Source: Toxonevra muliebris
Lineage: Eukaryota > Arthropoda > Insecta > Diptera > Pallopteridae
DNA: 64,000 bases
Reading direction: 5' to 3'
Assembly: GCA_963691655.1 (NCBI GenBank)
Contig: OY829327.1
Location: forward strand, 64,120,079 to 64,184,078
Within the stretch, counting starts at the first letter, position 1. Each line of letters opens with the position of its first letter. The position numbers were made by a program, and so were the translations under genes. Of the stretch, positions 11,985 to 24,149 are shown piece by piece. The notes below the pieces were generated by a model. That model was not told the DNA's origin and did no database searches. It saw only the letters and a list, made by a program, of their open reading frames with translations.

Positions 11985-12150
11985 TCAGACGGCCGTTTCG
12001 GAATCCTCCACGATTCTTCACCAGTGATCTTAGTGATAGTTCTTAGTCTTTCAACATCCTATATAAGCTACTAATATTTGAAATCGTAACCCAGAATTAC
12101 AGATCTGATTTAAAATATCTTCACTGAATAGAGAAATTGATTTACTTTGC
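11985..12150 (+). repeat. Dispersed repeat with conserved TATA-like motif (copy A)
   Basis: It matches 31955-32120 in the same orientation: ACGGCCG(T/C)TTCGGAA, then CACGATTC, then CAGTGATCTT, then TATATAAG, then CTTCACTGAA-like sequence. Conservation of TATATAAG in both copies would fit a promoter-bearing repeat such as a solo LTR, but no repeat ends or tRNA primer site were found. Confidence 0.5.
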
Positions 12151-13036
12151 TAAACGAGCGCTCCTAAGCAACTGCTTGCATTGAAAATTCGACTCTGATG
12201 GCACTATAAAGAATAAATTACCAAATTTTAACTTATTCATTGGACGAACATTGGTTTCAAAAGTTTAAAAAGTTGGGACTAAAATAAATGTTCTGAATGG
12301 CTTCGATTGCAACTCAAATGCTTTCCCTGGCCAAAGTCGAACTGTCGATAAAAGTTTTTTTTATTATTTATAACATTAAGGGCCGATTTCTCCATGTCCG
12401 GTTAAGCACTAATCAGAACTAACTACTGATACTAACGGCTCTAAGTGTTGTTATTGAGAATCTTCTCAGCATATTTTCAAGTAAAAACAACAATACAAGT
12501 TCAAAGCTAAGTTCAAAGTTAACTTCTATCGATGTCCTATTCAATGATCTAAGAACCGTCTAAAACAATTATTTTCACATAGGGATAATTCTGGAGTGTT
12601 TTGTCTGACAACTTCGAAGAGCATTTCAAAACAAAATTTAGCTGCAGATACTTCCAAATTCAAAATTGATGGAATTTTTTTCTAACAATAACAATAGAAT
12701 TTTAAATAAAAAAATTCGCAACCATTCACCATTTTTTCGAAACGCATGAAACAGAAATGAAGTCCCAACCTAGGCCGAGCTACTCATAGGTCAATTTTCT
12801 CTTAACTATCACTTTAAGAAAATGGGTACGTGATTCCCGTCGATACTATGCAATGATAAAATTGCATAGACGTGAAACGCTTCATCTTGGGGGAAGACTT
12901 TTATGACGACACAAGATATGCGGCATAAAAGCTAACTATAAAAACTACTTCGACATTTGCAGTCTTAGTCCTAATTTTCACTCAAGAAAAAGCTGGATAT
13001 AAAGAGTTTTTGTATGCATTGTATAAATAACTATAG
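12151..13036. other. No recognisable feature
   Basis: No gene or clear repeat. 12380-12550 begins GGGCCGATTTCTCC, which looks like a transposon end, but I found no inverted partner. Confidence 0.35.
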
Positions 13037-13203
13037 TGGCTGTTCACATGGGTGCAAGAATAAACGCCTGTCTGAAAGAGAGAGGCAGAAAAAATAGATA
13101 GTAAGAAAGAGGTAGAAACTCGGTTTTTTTTTTTCTAACCACCTATTTTTCTACCTTTCACTTTCAGGCAGGCGTTCATGTTTGCGCCCGTGTGAACAGC
13201 CAC
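13037..13203. mobile_element. Short palindromic MITE, 167 bp
   Basis: The two ends are inverted copies for about 42 bases with a few mismatches: TGGCTGTTCACATGGGTGCA on the left, and TGGCTGTTCACACGGGCGCA on the right when read reverse. Both continue through AACGCCTGNCTGAAAG. The loop holds a T-run. There is no coding. The flanks read CTATAG and CATAG, so a TA target is possible. Confidence 0.8.
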
Positions 13204-13429
13204 ATAGAATTTTAGCGTTTCGGTTTACCTTTCCCCGGAATTACCCATATGTATAAACTTACAATACATCATATGCATATTCTAAGTTGAACTCAAATTG
13301 CCTAATTATACTAGTAACATTACTTCACTGATATCTTTTTTCATCTTCGCTTTTGAAAAACAAATTTGAAACTTTCATGTATTGTACCACCCGTAACCGA
13401 TATTTTTCTTCTTTTTTAACGATTTAGAG

Positions 13430-14900
13430 TTTAGAGCAGGAATATTCCCTGAATTTGAGTTAGTGGTGTGGCATACTCGTACTCGCGTATTTGCGTTTAA
13501 GTTTGCAAGCGTGCGTGTGTTTGCATGAGTATGAAAAGTTAAACCCATCTAGGCCACACCAAACTGGTGAGTGGTGATTTCGAGTTGGTACTTGAGAGGG
13601 TATGCATTGTTGCGCTGTGTGAAAATACCGTCCTCAACAACCATTGTCATTGTTGCGAGCGACAGTGAGAGCAAATTGAATAATCCCCACAATATGTCGC
13701 AACTCGATTACCAAACCGTCACTATATAAAATCTATAAATTTGTATCTTTTAACGTCATCTGTACCGCGTCTATGACCCATGTGCAATTTATGAATACTT
13801 AAAAAGTATACTTTTAATCTAATGGGGTTCGTGGTGAAAAGAGAGTATGAACTTTGTATTGCCAAGCCTGGCATATTAAAGTTCAAATGCTCATAAGTAA
13901 AAACTACTTTTTTTTCGTGTAGTGACGGTCTAGTATTCAATGTAAGATATGTCATATTCGTGCTCAAATTTCAAAGTGACGACTATGACTGCAACAAGCA
14001 ATGAGCTTCGCTTCATCATCGTGAAACAAATCTATATACAAACACACAAACAAACGTATGTACAAACAAATGAGGGTATGTATGTATGTAGAATTACTTT
14101 GAATTTAAACGGAGCGGCAATCTGCAATCACCCAGCCTGTGCACTAAATACGATTCGTGCAACAAAGACAAACAATACGACTGCCTAAGAATATAGTGCA
14201 TCGCTCTTTCAAATTTTGTTTCCTTCCACTTTACACATACATATACATATTCGACGTTGGTTACATCGAAACTATGGCAACGACTGCAGAACACGCTGCT
14301 ATATATGGAAGCAGAAGTGTTTTTATAGGCTGTGGTGTTTATTTATTGCGTCGTTAATTTGCCGTTGCTATTCATATTGAAATGGTACCATTCATCGTAT
14401 CGTATCAGATTGTACTCGACCTATCACTTTGCCGTTCAGAAACCAGTAATTGAAGACCGCAAGAGAGAGCAGGATAGAAAGACACTCAATGTGTTCCCGT
14501 CCGTCCTCCGTAAGAATGAATGAATAAGAGAGTAAGGTAATTTTTGTACTTATGTCAGCATCAGCAAGCATGCTAAGTAGTAGGCAAGCACCAGTACCAA
14601 CACAAAAACACTGTTCATCGTCATCGTTAATAGGAAAAACTTATTCGAGGGCTATCCAGAAGCCATCTGAGAAGCACTCGTCAGTACTGTTCAGACCTCT
14701 TATTTCATTTGACGGAATCGTGTCGAGTGGATATTCATAATAAATTCACTGATGTGGGTTCTTCGTTTTCAATGTGCCTGAAATTAGAATTGTTTTGAAA
14801 ACTTTTTTTACTGTTATCGTTATCAGGCTCTAGTTCGACTTTTATTTAGTGATATTTCTAGTGCTTTTGTAAACATGTTTTTGTTATCAGTTGTTCTTTT
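13430..14900 (+). promoter_or_regulatory. Candidate single-copy regulatory or 5' exon region
   Basis: Base composition shifts here to higher G+C with balanced use of all bases, and no copy of it is seen elsewhere in the window. Features include TATATAAAA-like sequence at 13722, GAGAG runs, TCAGT initiator-like strings (14680, 14888) and an AG-GTAATTT donor-like site near 14535. A 62-codon plus-strand frame (14552-14740, starting MSASASMLSSRQ, Ser-rich) is not recognised. This could be a distal promoter or first exon of a gene outside the window. Support is compositional only. Confidence 0.25.
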
Positions 14901-14939
14901 AATTCAACAGATTAGCTAGCATTTATGATTTGCAAGCAT

Positions 14940-15290
14940 TTTTGGTCGCGCCTAATATATGTATACATACTTATGTACTCTATATATTTATATGTGTATG
15001 TATGAGCTACTATTAGTTTAACACGAAGAATAAGTCCGTTTTGCGAAAAACAATGATACATATTTGCCAATATGTATAATATGTATAAGATAACGTAATC
15101 AAAAGTGCTATGAAATTTTAAAGATTATTTAAAAAAAAAAATGCAATGGTGTCAATAAAACAAGTGAAAATTCATTATTGATATTTTGTGAATGAAAAAT
15201 AAAGAAATACTTATTCACATACATATGCATACAAATAAATGCATATGTATGTATGTACATACTTATACACATATAGTACAATAATAGATC
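14940..15290. repeat. ATAC/GTAT microsatellite clusters
   Basis: Interrupted (GTAT)n and (ATAC)n runs at about 14955-15005 and 15215-15280, with smaller ones at 14035-14092. They are simple sequence. Confidence 0.7.
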
Positions 15291-18200
15291 GTGTGTTTTA
15301 TTGAGGATTGGAAAAGGTAAATTTTATCAAACACTATATATTAATGCAGGTATGTAATTGTGTTTTCAATTATAAAAAATAGGACGTTTTAGAAATGACA
15401 AAAGTTTGGGGTTTCTGGATATATTTCCGTTAGTAACACGTACCTGCATCAGCTTATTAAATGCAAGACGGCGTTTTTCCACCTTTTTGTAAAATTGAGA
15501 GGAATGTCAATAACCGTTTGCTTAAGAACCAAATGAATTTGAAATAAACCATAGATTGATTATGAAAATATGAAGCTCCCTTCCTATTTTAGGTATGTTC
15601 CCATAATCAATGTGGTCTAAATTGGATGAAATTAAGAAACCAATTTGGAAAAGCGTTGTTTTGCAGGTAACAACATGGATATGCGACGTTTTGTATGAAA
15701 ATATTGGGAGAAAGATATTCTTTTGTTTAAAATCCAGGATATTAAGTAACTAGTAGTAGTAGTTGTACATATGTTGTTCTTTATTTATTTATAAATTTTT
15801 TATTTACATTGTTCAAAAAAAGAAATAATTGTTTTAATCTTCAAGAACATAGATTAATGGCCTGGCTTTGACCCGTCACCATGTATGTACTTAAACTGTT
15901 AGTATATTTACGTAACAGTGACTTTTCGTTAAAAACCTTTTGATACAATTTGAATCTAATGTGACAGCAAACTGTTCAACTAAATAAATCTTTTAAAATA
16001 TGCTTAGATACAAAAGCGCACCTTAGTTTGAAGATCATTTCAAATAGCTTTCAAACATAATTTCTAAATAATTATTGTAAGTTCATATCTGTTATATATC
16101 TACAGAATACCACCAAACTGTGTATCCCATATTATGTTGAGAAGTGGAAGAGCGTCCTTCTACTTATGACAGAATCAAACGCGAGCCCAGGTGGGTTTGG
16201 GGTTCAAATACTTCCGAAATTTTGTAATTACATATAAACACTAATAACGAAAAATTTAGTTTTGATATCGTAAAAATTGTAGGTTCGATTTTATTGAAAT
16301 TGCGTTAAATAGGAAACTTATTTTGAATGAAAAACATTTTATTTTTATTCGGCGTGCTTGAAACTTTCGAAAAATAACGAAAAGCCGAGATTTAAGCCAC
16401 TTTTGAAAAAAGGAGTCGCGAGAAAGGTGTACTGATTTATTTTTGAAAAATAAATTCAAATTTTGGGGTCCTGCAAGCTAAGTCTCTCGTATTTTGGGTT
16501 TTATCTTTTTACAAAAATTACAATAAAACAAATAAAAAATTACATTAGTTTGCACCTCTGGTTTTTTGGCCTTTAATTGAAAACTTCGTTTTTCCTCTCA
16601 ACGTATAAATGTAAATGTCTTCATTTTCTTGAAAAACTGATTGTGGAGAATGCTAGAGAAATCACGGTGTTTTGGAAGAATCTACGCCTACATATAAAAA
16701 ACATGGTCAGTGGTGAAAACAATGTTTTACATAAATGTTATTAAGATAAAATTAAGTGGGGCCACTGAATAATAAAACAATCGTAGACCTTTGTTTCTAG
16801 GAGAAAACAGCTAAAAACAAAATTTAAGTTTCACTAATTTAGAGTTTAGCAGCTACACGGTTTTGTTCTTTAAAATTTAGTTTATTTCATCAATTGTTTT
16901 TTGAGAGATGCTTTCCTCTTCGAACTATTTTATTGTTCAGTAACCTGACATAATGTTTTTTTTAAAAAAGTGGTGAGTTTTTGAAGTTTTACTATTGTAG
17001 CCAAAATCCAGTTTTTCAAGAAAAAGCTATGAAATTCGGATTCCGCTTGTCAGAAAACTCTCTCTGTTGTACATAGGGAGCAGCAGAATACAGAAAAATG
17101 TATATAAAAAAAACTTTAGAAATATTTCATGAATTTATATATCATCTTTTAAGTTTTTAGCTTGTAGAGATCCTTTTTGCATTTCCAAATTTGCGCACAG
17201 TGTAATTTGCAATTACAGTTATAGTAAAAGGCTTTTTTTTGGAGTCACTGATTGGTTATGCATTTAGTAAAGTTCCTCTTGGATCTCTTTTTTTTTGAGG
17301 TATGGGAATGCAAATCTTATGTAGACGGTTACGGTCACGTCATGGGCACGAGTTTTTGTTGCTTCAATATTAAACGAAAGTTGGAGAGAGAGAGCGGGAG
17401 AGTAAAATTTGACCACAACGGTCACCGAATGTTTTGGCTTTTGATGCCGAATCATGAGATCAAAACAAGGTTACGTTGTAAAATAATTAGCAATAATTCA
17501 CTTTTAGGAGCAAAATAGTACACTTTTAGCAAAAATGTATGCAAAAAACCAAAAAAAAATGCTAAATACCAACACTTACATTTGTTTACGTTTCTATTTG
17601 TTTAGTTTTTCAGTTATTCTTGCAAATAAAATAATATTAATTAGTAATTATTATAAAATTTGTCATGAATTATTATAATTTAATTCAGAAATATATATTT
17701 TTAAGCAATTTCTTATAACTCGTCTGTGTTTATGCCTACAAAATATAACTTTTTTGGCATATATATTACCAAATTTTTGCGCTCTAAACCAATGTCAATA
17801 TTGTTCATTTTTATTATTATTATTTCACAAAGTGTTGATAGTAGCAACTAAATGTTACTGTTTTAATAACTATGAATTCCTAATAAAATAGTAACAAAAA
17901 AGTACTAAAACTGTACAAAAACGTGCAAGTGACCGACGATCAAATGACCGTCTGGATAACACGCCCTATCAAATAAATGTGGCTGTAATTTGAAACATTG
18001 TTCTGCAGTTGTTTTTGCTTTTCTTTTATTTTTGGGCTTAAGAAAAAAATGTATAGAACAAAAACTTCTTAAAATGAATCATAAAATATGCTATAATTTT
18101 TTTCAGAATTTTTTGAAAACGTTTTGATATTTTTTAAAATTTCATAATTTTTAAAAATTAAAAAATTTGATCGAAAATTCTAAGACAATTAGAACGTTTT

Positions 18201-19253
18201 CTTTGATGAATTTTAAGAAGTTCTTGTTCTATAAAATTTTTTTCTACCGTCTTATGTAAAAAATTCCTGAAAGTTTTGAAGCCACTTTTCGTGTCAAGCC
18301 GCCATTTTGCATATTTACACGCTAAACTTTGAAACACCAAGTGACACATTTTGAAGTTGAGGATGCATGGACGCCGGAATTTTATCAAATAGATCTTGAT
18401 GATTTCTTTCCGAAAATAATAAAAGAAAACAATTTTTAATCCAAAAATCATGTTTTTTGATGAATAAGTGAGCATAACTTTATGAATTTTGATTATTTTG
18501 ACTGCAGAAAGTTCATAAAAGTTCGTTTTCATAGTTAACGGAGCCACTTTGAAATTGTGGCCGTCCCGTCCTTAATGGGTTAAATAAAAAAAACTTACTC
18601 ATCGGATAAACAAAAATAAAGTTACGGGCAAGTATATGCTTTAACCTATCAAAAATGAATTTTTCGACCCCAAGTACAGAATTTGAGGGTCAATTCTAAA
18701 TTCTGAGTATTCAGTTTTTTTTTATTTTTAAAAAATTTCTTATAAAATATTTCTTTTTCTATAAAGTGGACATTTTGCGTCCCGTTGCGTTTGACAACGG
18801 GACAGGGACAAAGCTTTCAAAAACAGAACTGTCCCAGCGAAATCGGGACGGTTGGCAGCCGTGTGTGTGGAATAACTTATTTTTAAATTATTTATATGAA
18901 AATTTTTCTGAATAATTTTGGTTGATTTCCTTTTTGCAATTGCAATAGTAAAGTGAACAGTTTTATTAGGCAATTTTTACTCTTGCAGGTTTGTCATTAC
19001 CTGCCAATTGTGGTGATGTGTAGAACAGTGCCAAGCATTGAGCTCGGAAGCTTTGCATATTTAAATAAGTAAAATGAAAAAAAAAAAAATTTTTTTTAAT
19101 TCTTACCCCCAAAGGATAATTTCTATCTACGCCATTGATGGAAAAAATAAACAAATTTTTGGTTGTTTTTCCAATTTAAAAAGGAATTTCGGCCAAAATA
19201 GTATATTCCTTCTTTATCGGTAAATTTGATCACAAAAGGGAATATTTCTGAAT
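15291..19253. other. Long AT-rich stretch without recognisable genes
   Basis: No family could be assigned to any frame. The longest (129 codons, minus, 18158-18547) is low in complexity, rich in Lys, Phe and Ile, and has the look of chance coding in AT-rich DNA. There is no clear inverted repeat or target duplication. Confidence 0.4.
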
Positions 19254-19495
19254 TTAACCCTTCGGAGGGTGCGCCGCGGCAAATTAGCCGCAAATTGTTT
19301 AATTTGTGTTTTTAAAATACAAAACATAGTAGCCGACCGCTGCCACTCAAGTAACTTTGTAAGTTTTGAGATGCAGCGTGGTTTACCGTTAGCCGTTGGT
19401 TTCTGCGTTACATCGTTTAGCTGCTACTTGTGTTTGAAAATTGGTATCTCGCTTTTGCGGCTAATTTGCCGCGGCGCGCCCTCTCGTGTAACAAA
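19254..19495. mobile_element. MITE with GC-rich inverted ends
   Basis: 19266-19294 and 19454-19482 are inverted copies with at most a mismatch or two over about 28 bases. Both carry GCGCCGCGGCAAATTAGCCG, strikingly GC-rich against the surroundings. The outer left flank reads TTAACCCTTCGGAGGG and the outer right, reverse, TTACACGAGAGGG, so a TTAA-like target is possible. There is no coding. Confidence 0.7.
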
Positions 19496-20010
19496 AATAT
19501 TCAAGTGTAGCTTGATGAAATTTTTTCAAAGTCAACACGATGACGAATAAACATTTAAAAATAAATGCTTAACCCTGGAAGTGCATGCTTATTTTTTATA
19601 CGTAAAGGTCATACTTCTTCGAAACGACGACGGCATTATTCAAAGTGGACATATGGTACACAGGACCTATACATCAACAACTTTGAAAGTTGATTGTTTT
19701 CCATTATTTGGTTTAGCATATAGAAAAACAACAACGAACGTTTTTTGTTAATAATATTTATTTATAAATTAAATTTTCACAGCTTTAGTTTATTAGGCTT
19801 GTTTTACAAAACACTGTACATTTAAGTACAAAAAAAGAAACTTAAAGCACAGATAATTCATCAAATGTGTTTGCATCTTAAAAGAAATATACTGAACTAA
19901 AAAGGAACGAGTTTTCTTGAGAATCGAGTTTCATTATATGCAAGAGGCACAAAGCTCTATTTTGTGCTCCTCACTCAAGCTTAAATTTCATTTTGAACAG
20001 GAAGATTTTG

Positions 20011-20363
20011 TCATTCGTCGTTTAAAAGAGGGCCAAATGGCACAAACCGTTCTATTTTTTCAGGATTTATTTGCTCAGTATTCTCATCATCAGTCGGCAT
20101 TTCATTTTTAATATTCTTTCGCACCGACATAGTCAAAGTTGATATTTTAAGCCTATCAGTTGATTGGCTTTGACAAAGACAGATTTTTTTAGAAAACAAG
20201 TGTGAGCGTAATTGACATAGCTATTTACAAAAGTCATATTTAATATTCGAAAATATTCAGTAATATTTTTGCATTGCCGAATCGGTCCTCGAACTTGATA
20301 CACAATATTTTTTCCATAATTTTTCTTTTTGTACATACATTTTATGGTTGCTTGTTTGTGCAT
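20011..20363 (-). pseudogene. Probable piggyBac transposase C-terminal remnant
   Basis: Two overlapping minus-strand frames (20363-20133 and 20199-20011) read in order. The first contains YFRILNMTFVNSYVNYAH, which resembles the piggyBac segment following the GGVD motif (a hydrophobic helix with V-N-[AS]-Y). The second carries RLKISTLTMSVRKN and an acidic stretch. A frameshift joins them. The catalytic aspartates and the terminal Cys-rich finger are not visible. The assignment rests on its position inside a TTAA/CCCTGG element and on this weak motif. Confidence 0.4.
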
Positions 20364-20378
20364 AATGAATGTGATTAA

Positions 20379-20598
20379 CCTTTATCTGTGGAGGTGGTGG
20401 TAAATTTTACTCCACCTTGTGAAATAAAGTGCCAGTTTTTTGTTGAACTTAAAAAAAAAGATTTCAAATTTTAGATTTATTTTAATTAAAAATGTTATTA
20501 GCTTGTTTTCAAAGAACAAATAATTATCAAAAAATCTTTTTTTACTAAAATTTTTTAGTAAAGTTAAAAGGTAAAAAATTCATCTCCATAGTTAAAGG
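20379..20598. mobile_element. piggyBac MITE, 220 bp, deletion derivative of 52309-55298
   Basis: It is flanked by TTAA (20375-20378 and 20599-20602). Read reverse, it begins CCTTTAACTATGGAGATG and follows the left end of the 52309 element (through TTTTTTGATAATTATTTGTT). It then continues across the site where that element carries a Tc1 insertion, and finishes with its right-hand sequence (AACTGGCACTTTATTTCACA, ACCACCACCTCCACAG). It is therefore an internally deleted relative lacking the Tc1 insert. Confidence 0.85.
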
Positions 20599-21263
20599 TT
20601 AACGAAAATATTTTCGACTTTGCCTTTAATAATGATATACCTCTACATAGAGGCACGTCGTTTTAGTCTAAATCGGATGCCTCCAGATGACAAACTTTCA
20701 TCCTCCAAATTTTCATTTTGAACCTCCTCTGTCCGATTGGTGGTTTTCGACATTCATCAATAAGAACTTTTTCAGTTTCTTGGTCATTCAATCCCTTTGT
20801 CGTCCTCATTTCGCATTCCAACAACAAAAACTATACCACAAAAACACCATCTCAAAATGCAAAAGTTACAAAAAGGTCATTATTAAAAAAAATCATACTT
20901 TCATAATGTATATTCAGTTGAACTACTGCACACAGCAACAGCTTGCCCACGACTGGCGCTGTACGAAAAACTAGCACAAAACAAACAAAATTTAGAAAGA
21001 ATAATTGTAAAATGTAAATATGCGTCGTCGATTCGACGATGCATGTCCTTCCAGGATTAAAATATATTTTAATTCAATTCAAATTTTATTTTACTTCCGC
21101 TTCTCATAATTTGAGTTGTAGCAGAAAAGGGTTTGGTTTCTTTACAAAATTTATCCTATATCTAAGAAGAAAGATTACATAGAATAAAAGAAATAATGAT
21201 ATTAACATAAGTTACAGTTGTTGTTTTTACTCAATTATGTGGAACGATCTAAGCCTTAAATTA

Positions 21264-21875
21264 CTAACTATTTATAAGAAAATATAACGATTTAATTGTT
21301 TGTGGATCAGTACACTCTAAGATTTGTTCCTTGTTTTCGCCAAAGGTGCTAACCCAATGCCTCAAATGGTGGTTACGAACTACTGAATAGATAGGACACT
21401 CAAATATAAAGTGCTCAAGCGCTTCCTTCTTGTGCAAATTGCACAACGAACATATGTTATCTGTTTCAAGGCGATAAATTTGTCCTTTGATACAAAATCT
21501 AGTTATGTACTTTGATGATAATCGTAACTGTGCAATGACTTTTTCCATATGGAACTGGTTTCGGTAAAATAGATAGCGTACGGTTTTATCTTCCAGTGAC
21601 CTAAGTATTTTGCAGTTCATAATGTTTCAGTTAGAGACGCTTAAAATATCTTAAATTTGAAGACGCTCAAGAGCTAATATTAGGATCGCAATCCAAGTTT
21701 CAGCATCTAAAGAATACCACAGATGTGTCATATTAATTAGTTGAAGAAATTTATTTATTATTTGCATTTTATTAATTGCGCCTATAATTTCTTCATGTGT
21801 TATATCAGAATCTAATATTTCATCACGTACTCTAATAAAAATGAGTTCCGACGTAAGGCTTTCACTAGAAAGCAA
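21264..21875 (-). pseudogene. LINE (non-LTR) polyprotein remnant with terminal zinc knuckle
   Basis: Two minus-strand frames. 21875-21651 contains ITHEEIIGAINKMQ, the usual linker just before the reverse transcriptase fingers. 21620-21264 contains IAQLRLSSKYITRF and then CSLCNLHKKEALEHFIFECP, the Cys-Cys-His-Cys knuckle and surrounding sequence typical of the C-terminus of R1/I/LOA-type LINE proteins. The whole reverse transcriptase palm between them is missing, so the copy is internally deleted and dead. Clade assignment is not safe. Confidence 0.65.
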
Positions 21876-21879
21876 TCAA

Positions 21880-23031
21880 TGGCTTTATATTAATGATTTG
21901 TTTGCTATAAATAAGAAAATTGCAGTCGATACTATGAAATTGACTGTCAATTTCATATTGCATGCGACCCACGTTTTTTTTGTTTTAAATCATGCAAATA
22001 TCTGTATGGGGTTATAAATCTGTGTGGGGCTAGGAGAGATTATTTTATACTTTTTAGTCCGTTTTAAAAACGTGGTATATTAAAAATTTTTTTTATTTAA
22101 ATTATTATTTTCTGCTTTTAGTCTTGTGTGAAATTTTTTACTGCCAATTCAACAACTATATAGGCCTAAGGCCTTGTAAATTTTCCGTGTTGCACTGTGT
22201 AATCGATAACAATATAAGAAAAGTAGCACAGTTTTATTTTTTTTTGAAATAATATCACATACAAAGAATTTATTGTACGAAAGTGTACTGAAAATCTTGC
22301 TTATAAATTGACAAATTTCCGAACCTCAAAGTGTACTGAAAAATTTACGATCATACCGAAAACCTCATCACTAATATATACCGTCATACGACGCAATTGT
22401 GTTTCGTTCCCTTGAATGAGCAGACAAAGAGTATAGATTGTAGAGAGGTTGCAATTCGCTATTTGGAATTTGGTGTGAAAGCGACGGTTGTCATAAATAC
22501 AAAAATTGTTTGTTTACATGTTATCGTAGCAGCGGTATATGAAACTTAACATTTACAAAAGAATTAACACTGCAGCTCATGTAATAGAATTGATTGTAAC
22601 AGAAAACCAAGTTATTTATAAGTTTATGAAATATAAAATATGAAAAGTTCCAACATTTTAGCTAAATATATCCAACTAAAATATTTCAACACTTTACCTA
22701 AATATGCTTATTTACATATATTTAGGTAAAATTCTGAAAATAGTAATAACAATTCATGAAATTATGCAAACCCGCAACCAAACGTTTACATATTTGTATA
22801 TAAAGAAGATATAAAAAACTGTAAATGTTGAATGTTATTTGCCAAAAGAAATGTAAAATACTTGTTTTATCGAACACGTCAAACTCATCCATTCATACAT
22901 TTAGTCTGCTGGATATGTTGGCAACCGTCGCTTTCTCACCATCGGTATTGCACCTCGTTTCTGTTTTCAACGTTTCTTTGTTCCAATTTCAACAAGAGCG
23001 AATTGTGCCCTCTTTGCATGTGTGCATGTAC
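21880..23031. other. No recognisable feature
   Basis: AT-rich sequence. A plus-strand frame crossing 22825-23178 runs into the hAT repeat at 23032 and is judged to be chance. Confidence 0.4.
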
Positions 23032-24060
23032 CAGGGATGCCTCATTTTTTCTTTCTCCCCGGTAACTCTCGCGAAATTCTCCGATTTTCGACCGAATCCC
23101 GCACCGTCATATTATAACAGAACGATACTCACTTTTCATATAAACATTTTATATAAACGAAAAATACCCTTTACGTAGGCTTACAGTTACTCCCGGTCAG
23201 AGTTTTTACATTCTTGGTTAACATTTTTTCATCAATTTTTTTTTTGGATTGATAAATTGATAAAAAATGTTTTCTGCCATCTATTTAAAAACTTCAAGAA
23301 AAAATTGTGTAGCAATTAATAAAAAATTATATGAAGGGTTTTTTTGCAGCTTCATGGAAGACGTTTTGAAAATCGTCAACCACAATGGCGTGCGTGAATG
23401 CGGCTCACTGGAACATCTAAAAAAATACCATTAGAAAAATTATAACTGTACTCTCAGGACATAATAAGATTATTTTGTTTGACCAACAATTCACAAAGTG
23501 GCAGTCCGCAAAAATAAGTTTTCTCAAAAATTTGACTTTTTTCGTAAAAACAAAGTTCCAAATTGAGGAAAAAATTAACCAAACTTATATCCTGGGGCCA
23601 TTGTTGTGTAGAAGAGCATATTTACTTAAATTTCAGTTATCGTGCACGCCAATGGCAAAAACCTTGTTTTGAGAAAAACTGGTTTAAAGTTTTGACTATA
23701 GGTTTTAAACATATAAAATATACTTCTTCTTCTTTATAATAGCTGACCATAATTTGCAAGTTTATAGGTTACAGTCACCAAGAACTAACAGTTACTAATT
23801 AAAAGGTGCTGAACAAAGGCACAGCTAAGGCTTTCTGGATGGCTGAAAGAGAAGCCGAAGCACTGCGCGATCGCGTTGGACTGTCTGATTACTAAAATAT
23901 AAACAGTGTTGCATAAAGCAATCTTTTTATGGTGTTGGTTGCGAATGTGCCAGAATTGTATTTAGGAATATAAAATTTGGCAAAAAATATTCTACAGATT
24001 GTTTGGGGTATTTTAATATTGAAAGCTGAACGGTTTCGAATTCCCCGCAAAAAACAGCTA
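23032..24060 (+). mobile_element. hAT MITE family copy, right end lost
   Basis: It starts CAGGGATGCC like the complete copies at 30355 and 56613 and runs parallel to them through CTCGCGAAATTCTCCGATTTTCG, TTTTGAGAAAAACTGG, TGACCATAATTTGCAAG and the late GAATTCCCCGCAAAAAACA. The terminal GTTGGCATCGCTG is absent, so no target duplication can be scored. There is no ORF. Confidence 0.75.
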
Positions 24061-24149
24061 ATTCTTTAATTTAAAATCGATTGCAAAATTTGTACCGAAT
24101 AAACAGACAGACAGACACCATTGAAAGCCAGTTGATATAAACGTAGTAA

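Larger units (their letters stand above)
19573..21056 (-). mobile_element. piggyBac-like element, degenerate, 1,484 bp
   Basis: TTAA lies on both sides (19569-19572 and 21057-21060). The ends are inverted: CCCTGGAAGTGCATGC on the left and, read reverse, TCCTGGAAGGACATGC on the right. TTAA target choice and a CCCT-type start are piggyBac hallmarks. Inside, the minus strand keeps a short piece resembling the C-terminal third of a piggyBac transposase, and a second TTAA MITE (20379-20598) has inserted. Confidence 0.75.

Noticed and set aside
14040..15290. ATAC/GTAT runs as a CRISPR-like or satellite array
   Set aside because: Short, irregular microsatellites without fixed repeat-spacer structure.
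18158..18547. 129-codon minus-strand frame
   Set aside because: Lys/Phe/Ile-rich composition typical of chance frames in AT-rich DNA; no motif, no neighbour support.
22825..23178. 117-codon plus-strand frame
   Set aside because: It crosses the left end of the hAT copy at 23032 without change of character, so it is a chance frame.
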